A DNA stretch of 9,989 bases from CAUZSM01 sp963582685. Its GTDB lineage: Archaea; Thermoplasmatota; Poseidoniia; Poseidoniales; Thalassarchaeaceae. Where the stretch lies: assembly GCA_963582685.1 (NCBI GenBank), contig CAUZSM010000058.1, forward strand, positions 1-9,989, given 5' to 3'. The translations under genes and the position numbers were made by a program. Shown here in pieces: positions 1 through 7,366 of the stretch. Numbering within the stretch: the stretch's first letter is position 1; the number at the start of each line of letters is the position of its first letter. The notes below the pieces were generated by a model that was not told the origin of the DNA, did no database searches, and worked only from the letters and a program-made list of their open reading frames with translations.

Positions 1-2618
1 AGTGTTGACAAGGTCACGGTGAGGTTTTCCTCCATGCTGTCGAGAACTGCGAAATCTCCGAAGGCGATTTCCATGCCAGCATTGCGAATGTCATTGCCTC
101 CTATCCAAATAATAGCAACGGTTCCAATGCCGAATTGTGATGCAGCATCGGTGTGCTGCTCGTCATCCAACATTGAATCAGATGTAGAGCCCCCAATGGC
201 AAATCGAGTGAATGGCACATCCAGTCGCTCAGCCAGATGCTCTCCAATCATTGGCCCGCGAATGCCCTGAGGGTCGTGCTGTGAACTATCACCAAGGCTG
301 ATGACTGCGGTGAAATCGAGGGTTGGTTGCCATGGCCCAGTCGGCTCGGTTCCATTGCCCGGGTCTGTGCCGTTACCCGGGTCTGTACCGTTGCCCGGGT
401 CTGTGCCGTTGCCCGGGTCTGTGCCATTACCGGTCTCATTACCCGGTTCGACAAAGAAACCGTTTGAGAAAATACCAATTGACTGCCCGGGTAGTCTGAC
501 AGATCCATTGGTCAAATTAGTACCACCAAAATGGTCTGGATGGTCTTCATCCCACTCCCCAGCGAGCGAATTTAGGTCAAATTGGAAGTCGTGGTCTGTA
601 TAACCCCTATTCATCACGACAATTGCTGATTCATCTGCAATCTGTCTCGCCCACGCAATGGTATTATTACCACTCTCAAGCGAAGTGTATGACCCTCGCC
701 TCAACGGCGTTAGTTCATCTCTCAACATACCCAATCCTGCAAAGAAAGCGGACAAATCGGACTCGCTGTCGCTCCACGTGGTAGGTCCGCGCAGAAGGTG
801 GCGATTATCGGGGTCACCTCCACCATATTCGCCGTATTCGTCGCCTTGGAATACCATCGCAGCCCCCGGCGTTCCCAACAGCCATGTGAAGGCCTGTTTT
901 GCAGCAATATAGGGGTCATCAGTTCCCGGTTGTCCGGGTAATCCCTGCTCAAGCCATTGGTTCCAGGCATCCGATGTTCCCGGGTCAGCGCGTGAGATGA
1001 AGCGAGGAGAATCGTGGCTGCCGATGAAAGGCACCATCGTTGCACCCTCAACATACTGGTCTTGACTGCGAGCGGTCCAGTAATCGAGGTGCTCATAATC
1101 CATATCGCCGCTGGTGAACACATTATCCACCACCGCGTGATATAGCACGAAATCTGCTTGTCCATCTAGCGCATTTTCACCGATGTAGCGGTTGATCATA
1201 TCGTATTCCGGCTGATTAGCTGCAAGGTCATGTCCAACCCAACCCATCGCGGTTTCTCCCTTGAGATAGTAATCGGTTCCTACCGTCTCAAAGCGTTCGT
1301 TGATTCGAGTCGCCATATTGGTGATGGCAAGGTCATCGACGTGCTTCACAGCGTCGATACGAGTACCATCAAGGTCAAACCGTTCAAGCCACCACATCGC
1401 ATCGTCGATAAACTGTTCACTAGCCTCGCGATTACGCCAATTCACATCGGGCATGTAAGTCCTGAACAAGCAATCGAGACGATGCTCGGTCCAGTCGCAG
1501 TTGGCTTCCCCACATAGGCAGCCTTGGTTGAACCATTCAGGGTTTTGAGTATAGTAAGGATGGTCCTCGTAAACGTGGTTGGCCACAAAGTCAAACATCA
1601 CCCTCATTTCTCTGGAATGAGCAGCAGCAACTAGTTCCTCCAATTCCTCTGGAGTGCCCAATCGTGCATCGACTCCACGCGCTTCAACCGGCCAATAACC
1701 ATGATACCCAGTGACCTCATGGCCGCCATCTCCGCTGGTTCCAGTACCATTAGCAGCGGTATTGAATGGTGAAAGCCAAAGCACGTTGATTCCGCGATCT
1801 TCGAAATAGCCGCTCTCAATCATTTGCGTGACACCGGCAAAGTCCCCACCCTTCCAATCAGCACTGGGGGTTGCGCCGGAATTTGGACCGGGGTCATTAC
1901 TGGCATTGCCATTGACGAATCGGTCGGTCATCACCATGTAAATCAGCGCATCTTCCCACACGAACTGGTCGCCGACCCAGAATGGCATCAGTAGTGTCTC
2001 GGAAGAAACATTGTCCATATCGATAGCAGTAAGGCGAATGGTGTACTTTCCAGAGTCCATTTGGAAAGGCGGCATCAATTGTAGACTCCAATCAGATTCG
2101 AACCACATTGTCTCCACGGGCATTGTGGAGAAGTCTTGAGTGATTGTCACCACGATATCTTGCATCTCTGACCCACTGGAACCTGCCCAGTACAATATGC
2201 GGAAGTTCTCACCAATGGTCAGCATCGGAGCGATATCATCGGCGACGCGCACAATCGAATTCTCATATTCACCACAATAACCTCGATAGGAATTATTCGG
2301 GTCGAATAGGTAGTTGGCTTCGCCGATGACGAACTTGTAGCAATACAACCCAGCAGCTAGGTCAAGGCTCGTTGACCATTCACCAGAACCCGAGTCAAAG
2401 GTCAGGTCCGTATGTGTGCCCCAGTCCCATTCCCCAATCAGACTCACATTGCTCGGCTGTGCTTCACCGTCGGCTGGTGACCAAGTGAAATCAGTCATTG
2501 TCGCACGCATTCTCACGGCATCGCGACCATCGCTGTCAGCCGCAGTTAGCTGCACAATTGAGGCAAATGATGCCATCAGCATCAAAATCACGAGAACGAT
2601 GGATTGCGTACCCTTCAC
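1..2618 (-). CDS. Secreted GH13 alpha-amylase/neopullulanase-like enzyme fused to a GDSL/SGNH esterase domain (3' end outside window)
   Basis: The reading frame is open from a GTG at 2618 to the left edge: 872 codons with no stop, so the C-terminus is missing. A hydrophobic signal peptide (about residues 6-26) ends near LTAAD, so export is expected. Residues about 40-125 resemble a starch-binding/CBM48-like beta domain, and 130-215 look like a second beta domain. The GH13 barrel spans about 215-640. It shows MTDRFVNG (230-237), region I DFVANH (343-348), region V MPDVN (389-393), region II GTRIDAVKH with nucleophile D422, region III KGETA with acid/base E455, and region IV GSHDSPR with D536. 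The GSHD form is familiar from neopullulanases, and MPDVN resembles the intermediate GH13 group. Cysteines 367, 369, 374 and 383 cluster, possibly as disulfides. An NGTDPG linker (about 724-764) leads to an SGNH domain with GDSS (S778), GG (809-810) and WIGGND (N842). The later catalytic DxxH block would lie outside the window. The GTG follows the MalK stop directly, and a weak GGTGAT lies upstream, so translational coupling is likely. Substrate (starch, glycogen or pullulan) is inferred. Confidence 0.93.
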   Translation of the reverse strand, partial: MKGTQSIVLVILMLMASFASIVQLTAADSDGRDAVRMRATMTDFTWSPADGEAQPSNVSLIGEWDWGTHTDLTFDSGSGEWSTSLDLAAGLYCYKFVIGEANYLFDPNNSYRGYCGEYENSIVRVADDIAPMLTIGENFRILYWAGSSGSEMQDIVVTITQDFSTMPVETMWFESDWSLQLMPPFQMDSGKYTIRLTAIDMDNVSSETLLMPFWVGDQFVWEDALIYMVMTDRFVNGNASNDPGPNSGATPSADWKGGDFAGVTQMIESGYFEDRGINVLWLSPFNTAANGTGTSGDGGHEVTGYHGYWPVEARGVDARLGTPEELEELVAAAHSREMRVMFDFVANHVYEDHPYYTQNPEWFNQGCLCGEANCDWTEHRLDCLFRTYMPDVNWRNREASEQFIDDAMWWLERFDLDGTRIDAVKHVDDLAITNMATRINERFETVGTDYYLKGETAMGWVGHDLAANQPEYDMINRYIGENALDGQADFVLYHAVVDNVFTSGDMDYEHLDYWTARSQDQYVEGATMVPFIGSHDSPRFISRADPGTSDAWNQWLEQGLPGQPGTDDPYIAAKQAFTWLLGTPGAAMVFQGDEYGEYGGGDPDNRHLLRGPTTWSDSESDLSAFFAGLGMLRDELTPLRRGSYTSLESGNNTIAWARQIADESAIVVMNRGYTDHDFQFDLNSLAGEWDEDHPDHFGGTNLTNGSVRLPGQSIGIFSNGFFVEPGNETGNGTDPGNGTDPGNGTDPGNGTDPGNGTEPTGPWQPTLDFTAVISLGDSSQHDPQGIRGPMIGEHLAERLDVPFTRFAIGGSTSDSMLDDEQHTDAASQFGIGTVAIIWIGGNDIRNAGMEIAFGDFAVLDSMEENLTVTLST
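348..428 (-). repeat. 18-bp tandem repeat encoding an NGTDPG linker
   Basis: Four full copies and a partial fifth of an 18-bp unit encode NGTDPG from residue 731 to about 757 of the amylase-esterase. The copies differ only at third codon positions in what I can read, which suggests fairly recent expansion or slippage. Each unit carries an N-G-T sequon, and an N-E-T precedes the array at residue 727, so the linker could carry several N-glycans if the protein passes the archaeal oligosaccharyltransferase. The linker separates the GH13 part from the SGNH domain and is probably flexible and exposed. Confidence 0.9.
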
Positions 2619-3395
2619 TCAATCACCACGCTGGAAGATGCTGTCCGCAGTCTCAACTATTTCGTCTATATGTCTGCATAGGAATCCTTGCACGAAATCG
2701 TTGGCTGGAGAGTTGTATGCCTCAAGTGGCGGCGCGTGTTGCTGCAACTCTCCGTCGTCCATGATTGCAATCCTATCTGCCAACGTCATCGCCTCGATCT
2801 GGTCGTGAGTCACATAGATTGTAGTCGTCCCCAATTCATCGTGAAGCCTGCGCAATTCTCGCCGCATCTGGGTGCGCAGTTCCGCATCAAGATTCGATAA
2901 TGGCTCGTCCATCAACAATACCTTCGGCTGACGCACCAGCGCCCGGCCCAGAGCAACTCGCTGCCGCTGTCCACCAGACAACTCCTTTGGCTTCTTGTCA
3001 AGCATTGGTGTCAACTCCATCAACTCAGCAGTTCCACTAACTCTTGAGGCGATTTCATCGGCTGGCAAGCGGCTTTTGCCCTTTTGCATTCGCAGACCGA
3101 AAGAGAGGTTTTCAGAGACCGTCATATGTGGATACAGTGCATAGGATTGGAAGACCATCCCGAGCCCTCGCGCGCCGGGTGGCAGATGATTCACTACAGA
3201 GCCATCGATGAGAATCTGCCCCTCAGTCACGTCTTCAAGACCCGCAAGCATGCGCAGAGTGGTCGACTTCCCACAGCCGGAAGGTCCGACCAAAACGAGG
3301 AACTCGCCGTCCTTCACAACTAGGTTGAGAGAACGCACCGCCTCGGTACCATCCTCATATCGCTTGAACACATTCTCAAACCGAACTTCGACCAT
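2619..3395 (-). CDS. malK: Sugar ABC transporter ATP-binding protein, MalK-like, without C-terminal regulatory domain
   Basis: This is the ATPase subunit expected to power import through the adjacent permeases at the cytoplasmic face. The 258-aa product has every nucleotide-binding motif of the carbohydrate importer class: A-loop Y13, Walker A GPSGCGKST (37-45), Q-loop Q83, signature LSGGQ (139-143), Walker B LLMDE (160-164), D-loop SNLD (167-170) and switch H197. The helix after the H-loop ends in a PLEAYNSPANDFVQGF-like stretch typical of MalK/UgpC. Classical MalK proteins continue for roughly another 100 residues into an OB/TOBE regulatory domain, but here the protein stops about 20 residues later. 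The sequence downstream is the amylase signal peptide, so no frameshifted remainder is hidden there. The ATG at 3395 follows the malG stop by four bases, and GGGGTGAT (3399-3406) inside the malG stop region provides a ribosome site. Function as an ABC ATPase is certain; the maltodextrin assignment comes from context. Confidence 0.95.
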   Translation of the reverse strand: MVEVRFENVFKRYEDGTEAVRSLNLVVKDGEFLVLVGPSGCGKSTTLRMLAGLEDVTEGQILIDGSVVNHLPPGARGLGMVFQSYALYPHMTVSENLSFGLRMQKGKSRLPADEIASRVSGTAELMELTPMLDKKPKELSGGQRQRVALGRALVRQPKVLLMDEPLSNLDAELRTQMRRELRRLHDELGTTTIYVTHDQIEAMTLADRIAIMDDGELQQHAPPLEAYNSPANDFVQGFLCRHIDEIVETADSIFQRGD

Positions 3396-3398
3396 TCG

Positions 3399-3406
3399 AT
3401 CACCCC
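3399..3406 (-). promoter_or_regulatory. Shine-Dalgarno site of malK, embedded in the malG stop region
   Basis: The minus strand reads GGGGTGAT, close to the canonical anti-16S complement GGAGGTGAT, and ends three bases before the ATG at 3395. The TGA of malG lies inside this site. Termination of malG translation and initiation of malK are therefore likely to be coupled. Confidence 0.65.
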
Positions 3407-4656
3407 TTTACTCCGCCTGCTGACAACCCTTGAATGAGGAATTTTTGGAACACTACGAACAGGATGACCACCGGCAAACTGACCAGAAGTGATGCTGCTG
3501 CAAAATCACCCCATGCCTGTCCTGTTGATGATATCATCGAAGCCAAGCCCACTGGTAATGTCTTCATGTCATTCGAGGTATTGAATGTGAGTGCAAGCAG
3601 GAATTCGTTCCAAGCAGCCAAGAAGGAGAATAGCGCAGTGACTGCGACTGCCGGCAGTGAAAGTGGTAGTACAACCCGGAAGAATACCTGCATCTGATTG
3701 CACCCATCGAGCAACGCCGCCTCCTCTAATTCTCTCGGGATTGTGTCAAAGAAGCCCTTGAGCATCCAAACACACAGTGGCAGAGCCGTTACTGAATATG
3801 CAAGGATGAGCCCGAGCCACGAATCGAGCAACCCAAGCGATTTCATCAGCAGGAAATAGGGTACGAGAATGATGATTCCTGGGAACATCTGCACCAGCAG
3901 GAACGAGAACATCGCTGTATCGCGGCCGGTGAATTTGAACCGACTGAATGCGTAACCGGCCGGCACAGCCAAAGAGAGGCCGAGCAGGGTCGTGCCGACG
4001 CTGACAATGACTGAATTTCTTGTCCACAACCAGAAATTATCACCACCGATGACCTTTGAGAAATGTTCTCCTGAAAATGAATCGAATAGGTCGCCGCCGA
4101 GGATATTACCCGGTGATACTGCCACATCGAGAATCCACAGAACAGGAATCATCACGATGGCGGCGGCGTGTAGAAGCACCAAATGAGAACCAATTGCTGA
4201 GTATCGACCGCGCAATCTTTGATTGCGCACCAACCCTTCTTCCACCTCCTGATTGCTCATCTTCCCGCCCGACCAAGCAGAGACATGTGGAGATGAGAGC
4301 CACCAGATTGTCAACATTGCAGGCAGGGAGAGCAGCAAGCCAGCCCAGACATCGAATATCGCTCCTGAGGCTGAGCCGATGCAGAGCACAGTCGCGAATA
4401 GTGACAACGCAGCCAAACAAATCGCCGCATCGCGGCGCATTCGAAGCCTGCTCGCCAGCCCTTCATTGGGAATCACCGGAACCGTCAGCAGCATCAGAAT
4501 AGCAGCACTCATTCGCATCAGCAAACTCAAGGAATCCTCTCGCAGCAAATCAACAGTGCATAACAGCAGATTGGCGACCCCTGCAACCGTAAGCCAACTG
4601 CGGATGGTGAATACCTCAACGGGTACGTACCAATTCCGAGCTATTCCTGTGTTCAC
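3400..4656 (-). CDS. malG: Sugar ABC transporter permease, MalG-like, with extra N-terminal membrane helices
   Basis: This is the second membrane subunit of the importer. The 418-aa product contains a normal MalG-type permease from about residue 155: hydrophobic segments near 156-177, 213-237, 249-272, 281-301, 337-357 and 388-408, with the cytoplasmic EAA loop EEAALLDGC...LPLSLP (311-335) that docks on the ATPase. Preceding this are about 150 unusual residues with four more predicted helices (about 21-38, 44-63, 77-96, 101-121) and a charged stretch (130-153). Common MalG proteins are about 280-300 residues, so this is an N-terminal extension. The GTG start at 4656 was chosen because it overlaps the upstream stop as GTGA and has GGAGG seven bases upstream. 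An in-frame extension to 4737 would only read the end of the upstream gene in another frame. The role of the added helices is unknown; they may stabilise the complex or sense the membrane. Confidence 0.93.
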   Translation of the reverse strand: MNTGIARNWYVPVEVFTIRSWLTVAGVANLLLCTVDLLREDSLSLLMRMSAAILMLLTVPVIPNEGLASRLRMRRDAAICLAALSLFATVLCIGSASGAIFDVWAGLLLSLPAMLTIWWLSSPHVSAWSGGKMSNQEVEEGLVRNQRLRGRYSAIGSHLVLLHAAAIVMIPVLWILDVAVSPGNILGGDLFDSFSGEHFSKVIGGDNFWLWTRNSVIVSVGTTLLGLSLAVPAGYAFSRFKFTGRDTAMFSFLLVQMFPGIIILVPYFLLMKSLGLLDSWLGLILAYSVTALPLCVWMLKGFFDTIPRELEEAALLDGCNQMQVFFRVVLPLSLPAVAVTALFSFLAAWNEFLLALTFNTSNDMKTLPVGLASMISSTGQAWGDFAAASLLVSLPVVILFVVFQKFLIQGLSAGGVKG

Positions 4657-7304
4657 GTGACCGCCTCCGTTGCTTTCGTGCTCTTCATGTAGACGAATGA
4701 AAATGCTACTAGCATGGCGAAGATGATGACCGACCAAGCCGCAGCCAAGCCATAGGCACCGTCTCGGAAGGCAACATCGTAAACGTAGGTAATCAGAATA
4801 TCAGTTGAGCCGGGCTCACCCTGCCACAGGTCCGGGCCGCCGTCAGTCATCAGATAGATGACGTTGAACATGTTGAATGTCCAGATGAATCCGAGTAGAG
4901 CAAGCGGCACGATTGCACTTTTGAGATTGGGTAAGGTCAGGTGACGGAACTGCGCCCACGAATTTACTCCATCTACCTCTGCAGCCTCATACATATCCCC
5001 GGGAAGGGCTTGCAGTGCACCGGATAGAGACATCATCATGAATGGGACGCCAAGCCAGACATTGACCAGAATAACCGAGATTTGTGCGCTGCTCTGCATC
5101 GCCAGCGGATTCAAATCGGTGCCAAGAAGTTCGTTGAGCAGACCCGCTGGCTCAAGCATTCCACGCCATACAAGCACCGAAATGTATGATGGAATCGCCC
5201 ACGGCAGAAGCAGGGCAGTTCGGTAAGCAGTCCTGCCCTTCAGGCTCCTGTTGTTCAGCACCATTGCTAAGAACAGGCCGAGGCTGACATGCGCAACTAC
5301 GTTGGTCACAGTCCAAATCAGAGTGAATGCGGTTACGCGCAGGAATCCCGATGCCATCAGCACGTCGAGATAATTGGCGATGCCGACCAATGATTGCTCT
5401 CCGAGATGAGTCTGGTCGGCATCGGTGAATGAAAGCCAGATGCCGTAGACAACTGGATAGAACGTCAGCAATGCCAATGCAAGCATGGCTGGAGCGATGT
5501 AGAGGTGTGATAGACGACTGCGAGTCTTGCCAGCACTCCTGTCGCGCCAAGCAAGATAGGACAGCAGTGCAATCAGCGAGAGACCGATGGATCCGACAGC
5601 GAACAACATCGGCAGAGTGTTTGGAGCGGGAGGGAGAGCACCCTGCACATCGGTGGACCAAGAGGAGTTCACAACCTCGGACACAGCACCATCAGAGCCA
5701 ATGCGATTCACTACAATCTCGTGTAATTGCCCCGGAATCATCGCTGTTAGATTGCATGAAATAGAGGATGCATCTGTTGCAAATACTGCTTCCTCAAACG
5801 GCTGGTTACGTGACGCAGGCTCGCCATCAATGAAGCAATCAAAGTAGCCCTCGCCGGGCTGAGGAGTAGTGTGATTTTCATCACCTGAAAGGTGTACTGA
5901 GGAGTGAAAGGCACTGTCGACAACAAAGTCAAATCGCGATGAGTTAGCCGTCACATCTACTGCTACAGATATGGTCCGATAGCCCGGAGTCAGTGGCACA
6001 TCGCTGGCTTCCGAAGCCGAGGCTAGCATCTCCTCCAACTGGGCATCAGCGGCCTGCAGAGCCTCGGCCGCGGGCAGAGTGTCGGAGTAAACCTGCTCGA
6101 TGGTGGTGGATAGTGGGTCATACACCAGCGACATCCCTCGAGTGGTCGGCGCAGGTGTCCCTACTGCGGTTTGGGCAAGGAATCCGGAGATTACCGGGTC
6201 ATTGACAATCTCAGCATCGTCTGCGAGTTCATTCGCAGTAGGCATCGTGTAGGTCTGCAAGGCGAACTCCTTCTGCACTGAAGGCGAAGATAGATGCAGA
6301 GCGAGGTCGGTCGCAGCCACCTTGTTTTGGCTCTGTTTGCTCACAGACCACCCCTTGTAGGTCACAAGTGGTGAGAGCCTCTCGCCTGTATCATCGACGA
6401 TAGGAAGCAAGGTCTGACCGATGTCGAGGCGGCTCGCTTCGTAGGTTGCCCAATTCCATGGGCCATCGACTATCATCGCCGCCTCAGACTGGATGAATTG
6501 CGACTTCATCGATTCTATTTGAGTGCCAGTCGCTACCACACCGTGCTCCTTCTCAAGATCCATCAGCCATTCCATTGACTCGGCAGAGCCGTTGGAATCA
6601 AGGGTTGGAGTGCCATTCTCATCGAATAGAGAGCCACCCCACCCCGCTTGGAATGGGAACCACCAGTAGGCGACTTTGACAGGCAGAGCAAGGCCGTGAA
6701 TATCACCGTGAGTGAGGTTCTCTGCTGCCGAAAGCATATCCGAAGTAGTCCAACTCTCATCTGGGTACGCAAGACCTTCTGCATCGAATAACGCCTTGTT
6801 GAAAATCAATGAGAGGCAATCCTGGCTGGCTGGGATTCCATACAGGGATTCGTCATACCGCATCGCATTTACCGCAACTGGGTCAAACTGCATACGCTGC
6901 GCTGGAGTGATGTGGGGACGCAAATCCTCCAGCAGTGGAAATCCATCGGTGCGGACATGTCCTATCTTGCCCAATTGGTCGCTGGAGAGCCGGACTAGGT
7001 CCGGTGCCTCTCCACCTTGCGCCGCTACAAGGAACAACTGGTCTGCATTGCCGAAAGGAACCTGAGTAGTCTCAACGGTGATTTGGGGGTTAGCAGCCTC
7101 AAACTCAACTACTGCAGCAAGGAAAGTCGCCTCCTCCTTGCTGTCGGCTGCAAATGTATACCACACATCCAGCACAATTGCCACTGCACTGCCACCGCCA
7201 CCGGTTGAATCACCGCTATCCACATCGCCACTGCGGCCTGTGCAGCCAGGAACCAATACGAGTAGCACCAGCAAAATGGCGCATGTCAAGGCGCGTCTAT
7301 TCAC
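4653..7304 (-). CDS. malF: Fusion of extracellular sugar-binding protein (MalE-like) to ABC permease MalF-like
   Basis: One 883-aa chain carries both ligand capture and one permease half. Numbered from the GTG at 7304, a signal helix (6-18) ends in lipobox VPGC with Cys21, followed by a Gly/Ser/Asp linker. Residues about 43-430 form a family 1 sugar-binding protein, with a DGPWNW motif near 280-285 as in maltose-binding proteins. Residues about 440-555 form an extra beta-rich domain. A helix at 565-586 is followed by RDRSAGKTRSR, placing the next part inside. The MalF part has helices near 601-626, 657-683, 696-717, 742-764, 797-820 and 849-873, and the EAA loop EAAEVDG...LTLP at 773-794. This helix count puts the binding domain outside and the EAA loop and C-terminus inside, as required. 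The frame is open further to a TTG at 7313. The GTG is preferred because a TATA-like element lies about 25 bases upstream, as for a leaderless archaeal mRNA, and no Shine-Dalgarno is visible. Substrate as maltodextrin is inferred from the amylase in the same operon. Confidence 0.93.
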   Translation of the reverse strand: MNRRALTCAILLVLLVLVPGCTGRSGDVDSGDSTGGGGSAVAIVLDVWYTFAADSKEEATFLAAVVEFEAANPQITVETTQVPFGNADQLFLVAAQGGEAPDLVRLSSDQLGKIGHVRTDGFPLLEDLRPHITPAQRMQFDPVAVNAMRYDESLYGIPASQDCLSLIFNKALFDAEGLAYPDESWTTSDMLSAAENLTHGDIHGLALPVKVAYWWFPFQAGWGGSLFDENGTPTLDSNGSAESMEWLMDLEKEHGVVATGTQIESMKSQFIQSEAAMIVDGPWNWATYEASRLDIGQTLLPIVDDTGERLSPLVTYKGWSVSKQSQNKVAATDLALHLSSPSVQKEFALQTYTMPTANELADDAEIVNDPVISGFLAQTAVGTPAPTTRGMSLVYDPLSTTIEQVYSDTLPAAEALQAADAQLEEMLASASEASDVPLTPGYRTISVAVDVTANSSRFDFVVDSAFHSSVHLSGDENHTTPQPGEGYFDCFIDGEPASRNQPFEEAVFATDASSISCNLTAMIPGQLHEIVVNRIGSDGAVSEVVNSSWSTDVQGALPPAPNTLPMLFAVGSIGLSLIALLSYLAWRDRSAGKTRSRLSHLYIAPAMLALALLTFYPVVYGIWLSFTDADQTHLGEQSLVGIANYLDVLMASGFLRVTAFTLIWTVTNVVAHVSLGLFLAMVLNNRSLKGRTAYRTALLLPWAIPSYISVLVWRGMLEPAGLLNELLGTDLNPLAMQSSAQISVILVNVWLGVPFMMMSLSGALQALPGDMYEAAEVDGVNSWAQFRHLTLPNLKSAIVPLALLGFIWTFNMFNVIYLMTDGGPDLWQGEPGSTDILITYVYDVAFRDGAYGLAAAWSVIIFAMLVAFSFVYMKSTKATEAVT
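4664..4668 (-). promoter_or_regulatory. Shine-Dalgarno site that fixes the malG start
   Basis: GGAGG on the minus strand lies seven bases before the GTG at 4656, within the last codons of the upstream permease gene. It supports the GTG start over the longer in-frame option at 4737. Confidence 0.7.
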
Positions 7305-7324
7305 AGCCCGCAAGTCAGCATTCA

Positions 7325-7333
7325 GGATATAGG
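7325..7333 (-). promoter_or_regulatory. TATA-like element for the malEF-malG-malK-amy operon
   Basis: The minus strand reads CCTATATCC, centred about 25 bases before the GTG at 7304. That is the spacing expected between an archaeal TATA box and the start site of a leaderless transcript. No convincing purine-rich BRE is visible upstream, so this is tentative. A second TATAA occurs in the loop of the adjacent inverted repeat (7351-7355). Confidence 0.4.
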
Positions 7334-7339
7334 CTCAAC

Positions 7340-7366
7340 TCATTCCCCGCTTATAGCGGGGAATGA
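7340..7366. repeat. Perfect 11-bp inverted repeat with 5-nt loop at the end of the HAD gene
   Basis: TCATTCCCCGC and GCGGGGAATGA flank a TTATA spacer. The left arm contains the stop codon of the phosphatase gene (7340-7342), and the repeat lies just upstream of the putative TATA element of the transporter operon. In RNA it forms a strong hairpin, but no T-tract follows on the minus strand. It could be a 3'-end hairpin of the phosphatase mRNA or a DNA operator for the sugar operon. The symmetry is certain; the role is not. Confidence 0.75.

Noticed and set aside
301..603. Plus-strand coding region with a PGSVPLPGSV repeat
   Set aside because: It is the antisense shadow of the NGTDPG linker. 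The minus strand has GH13 and SGNH motifs in one continuous 872-codon frame.
2619..2700. Frameshift that split off the MalK C-terminal domain
   Set aside because: The sequence beyond the stop encodes the signal peptide and first domain of the amylase, and no TOBE-like sequence appears in any frame.
4657..4737. In-frame upstream extension of malG to 4737
   Set aside because: It only reads the end of the MalF coding region in another frame, has no hydrophobic or permease character, and bypasses a GTG with an excellent GGAGG site.
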